Translations under genes and position numbers: made by a program
In this document: positions 63,900 through 64,000 of the stretch, one piece after another
Layout: each line of letters begins with the position of its first letter
Position numbering within the stretch: position 1 is the first letter of the stretch
The notes under the pieces: generated by a model
Seen by the model: only the letters and a program-made list of their open reading frames with translations
Told to the model about the DNA's origin: nothing
Databases searched by the model: none
Assembly: GCF_025567085.1 (NCBI RefSeq)
Contig: NZ_JAOQJN010000007.1
Span: forward strand, 119,903-183,902
DNA length: 64,000 nt
Source of the DNA: Bovifimicola ammoniilytica
GTDB taxonomy: Bacteria > Bacillota > Clostridia > Lachnospirales > Lachnospiraceae
Direction of reading: 5' to 3'

Positions 63900-64000
63900 G
63901 AGAGGACAAAATGAACATTGATAACTGAACAGTAACATAAATCCAACCCTGAAAATTCTAAAAATTTTCAGCGAACATCGTGTAAACGATTTCCAAAAAC
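63900..64000 (+). other. Probable 16S rRNA operon leader
   Basis: After P2 the text GAACATTGATAACTGAACAG resembles the leader and spacer sequence (ACATTGAAAACTGAA-like) around Firmicutes rRNA genes, and dyads such as GAAAATT/AATTTTC (63952-63971) follow. The window ends before any 16S sequence, so this rests on the promoters and this resemblance. Confidence 0.65.

Noticed and set aside
1..64000. CRISPR array, prophage or complete insertion sequence
   Set aside because: No regularly spaced repeats with spacers, no cas, phage structural or full-length transposase genes are visible.

Overview
The window is AT-rich, densely coded DNA from a spore-forming anaerobic member of the Bacillota. It most resembles Lachnospiraceae (Clostridia). 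The evidence is the gene order, the strong AGGAGG-type ribosome binding sites with frequent TTG/GTG starts, an endospore set (spoIIGA-sigE, sigG, ylmC, a SpoVD-like PBP), and families typical of that group (DUF5662, DUF5688, a trigger-factor-like lipoprotein). Genus cannot be decided from the sequence alone.

Layout. (1) 1-12455: a co-directional housekeeping run of folD (5' end cut off), priA, def, fmt, rsmB, rlmN, stp, prkC, rsgA, rpe and thiN, mostly overlapping or closely spaced. (2) 12456-15824: an accessory island with a secreted papain/C39-like cysteine protease and a small membrane protein. It is preceded by a decayed copy of the same region, including its terminator, and by a 10-bp-periodic operator-like array. 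(3) 15825-18032: ychF (minus strand) and lgt. (4) 18223-31616: the division and cell-wall (dcw) cluster mraZ-rsmH-ftsL-pbp-spoVD/ftsI-mraY-murD-ftsW-murA-ftsQ-ftsZ, with a promoter and a MraZ-type repeat operator at its head. ftsA, murC, murE, murF, murG and ddl are not in it. (5) 31757-33554: spoIIGA-sigE behind a promoter that looks like the Spo0A-controlled spoIIG promoter of Bacillus. (6) 33555-48412: sbcD-sbcC, a trigger-factor-like lipoprotein, DUF5662, a membrane GDPD phosphodiesterase, thiD, sigG-ylmC, nrdR, yqeG, aroE (minus), aroD-aroK and efp. (7) 48729-53684: a DUF5688 gene, then a three-gene unit of PlsC-like acyltransferase, GT8 glycosyltransferase and a GT8-PlsC fusion, then a convergent tRNA-Arg(CCG). 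(8) 53843-58059: an HTH regulator divergent from a membrane Ser/Thr kinase, with 19-bp tandem repeats between them, then a DUF4352-like lipoprotein and a membrane protein with an NTF2-like outer domain. (9) 58347-63626: a two-component system and a two-gene ABC transporter of the MacB/FtsX class. (10) 63751-64000: tandem strong promoters and a leader like those preceding 16S rRNA; the window appears to end just before an rRNA operon.

The most interesting parts are the GT8-PlsC fusion operon (possible glycolipid or envelope polymer synthesis), the duplicated protease/membrane-protein pair, and the kinase/HTH/lipoprotein signalling block. Assignments rest on motifs read by eye. No database search was run.
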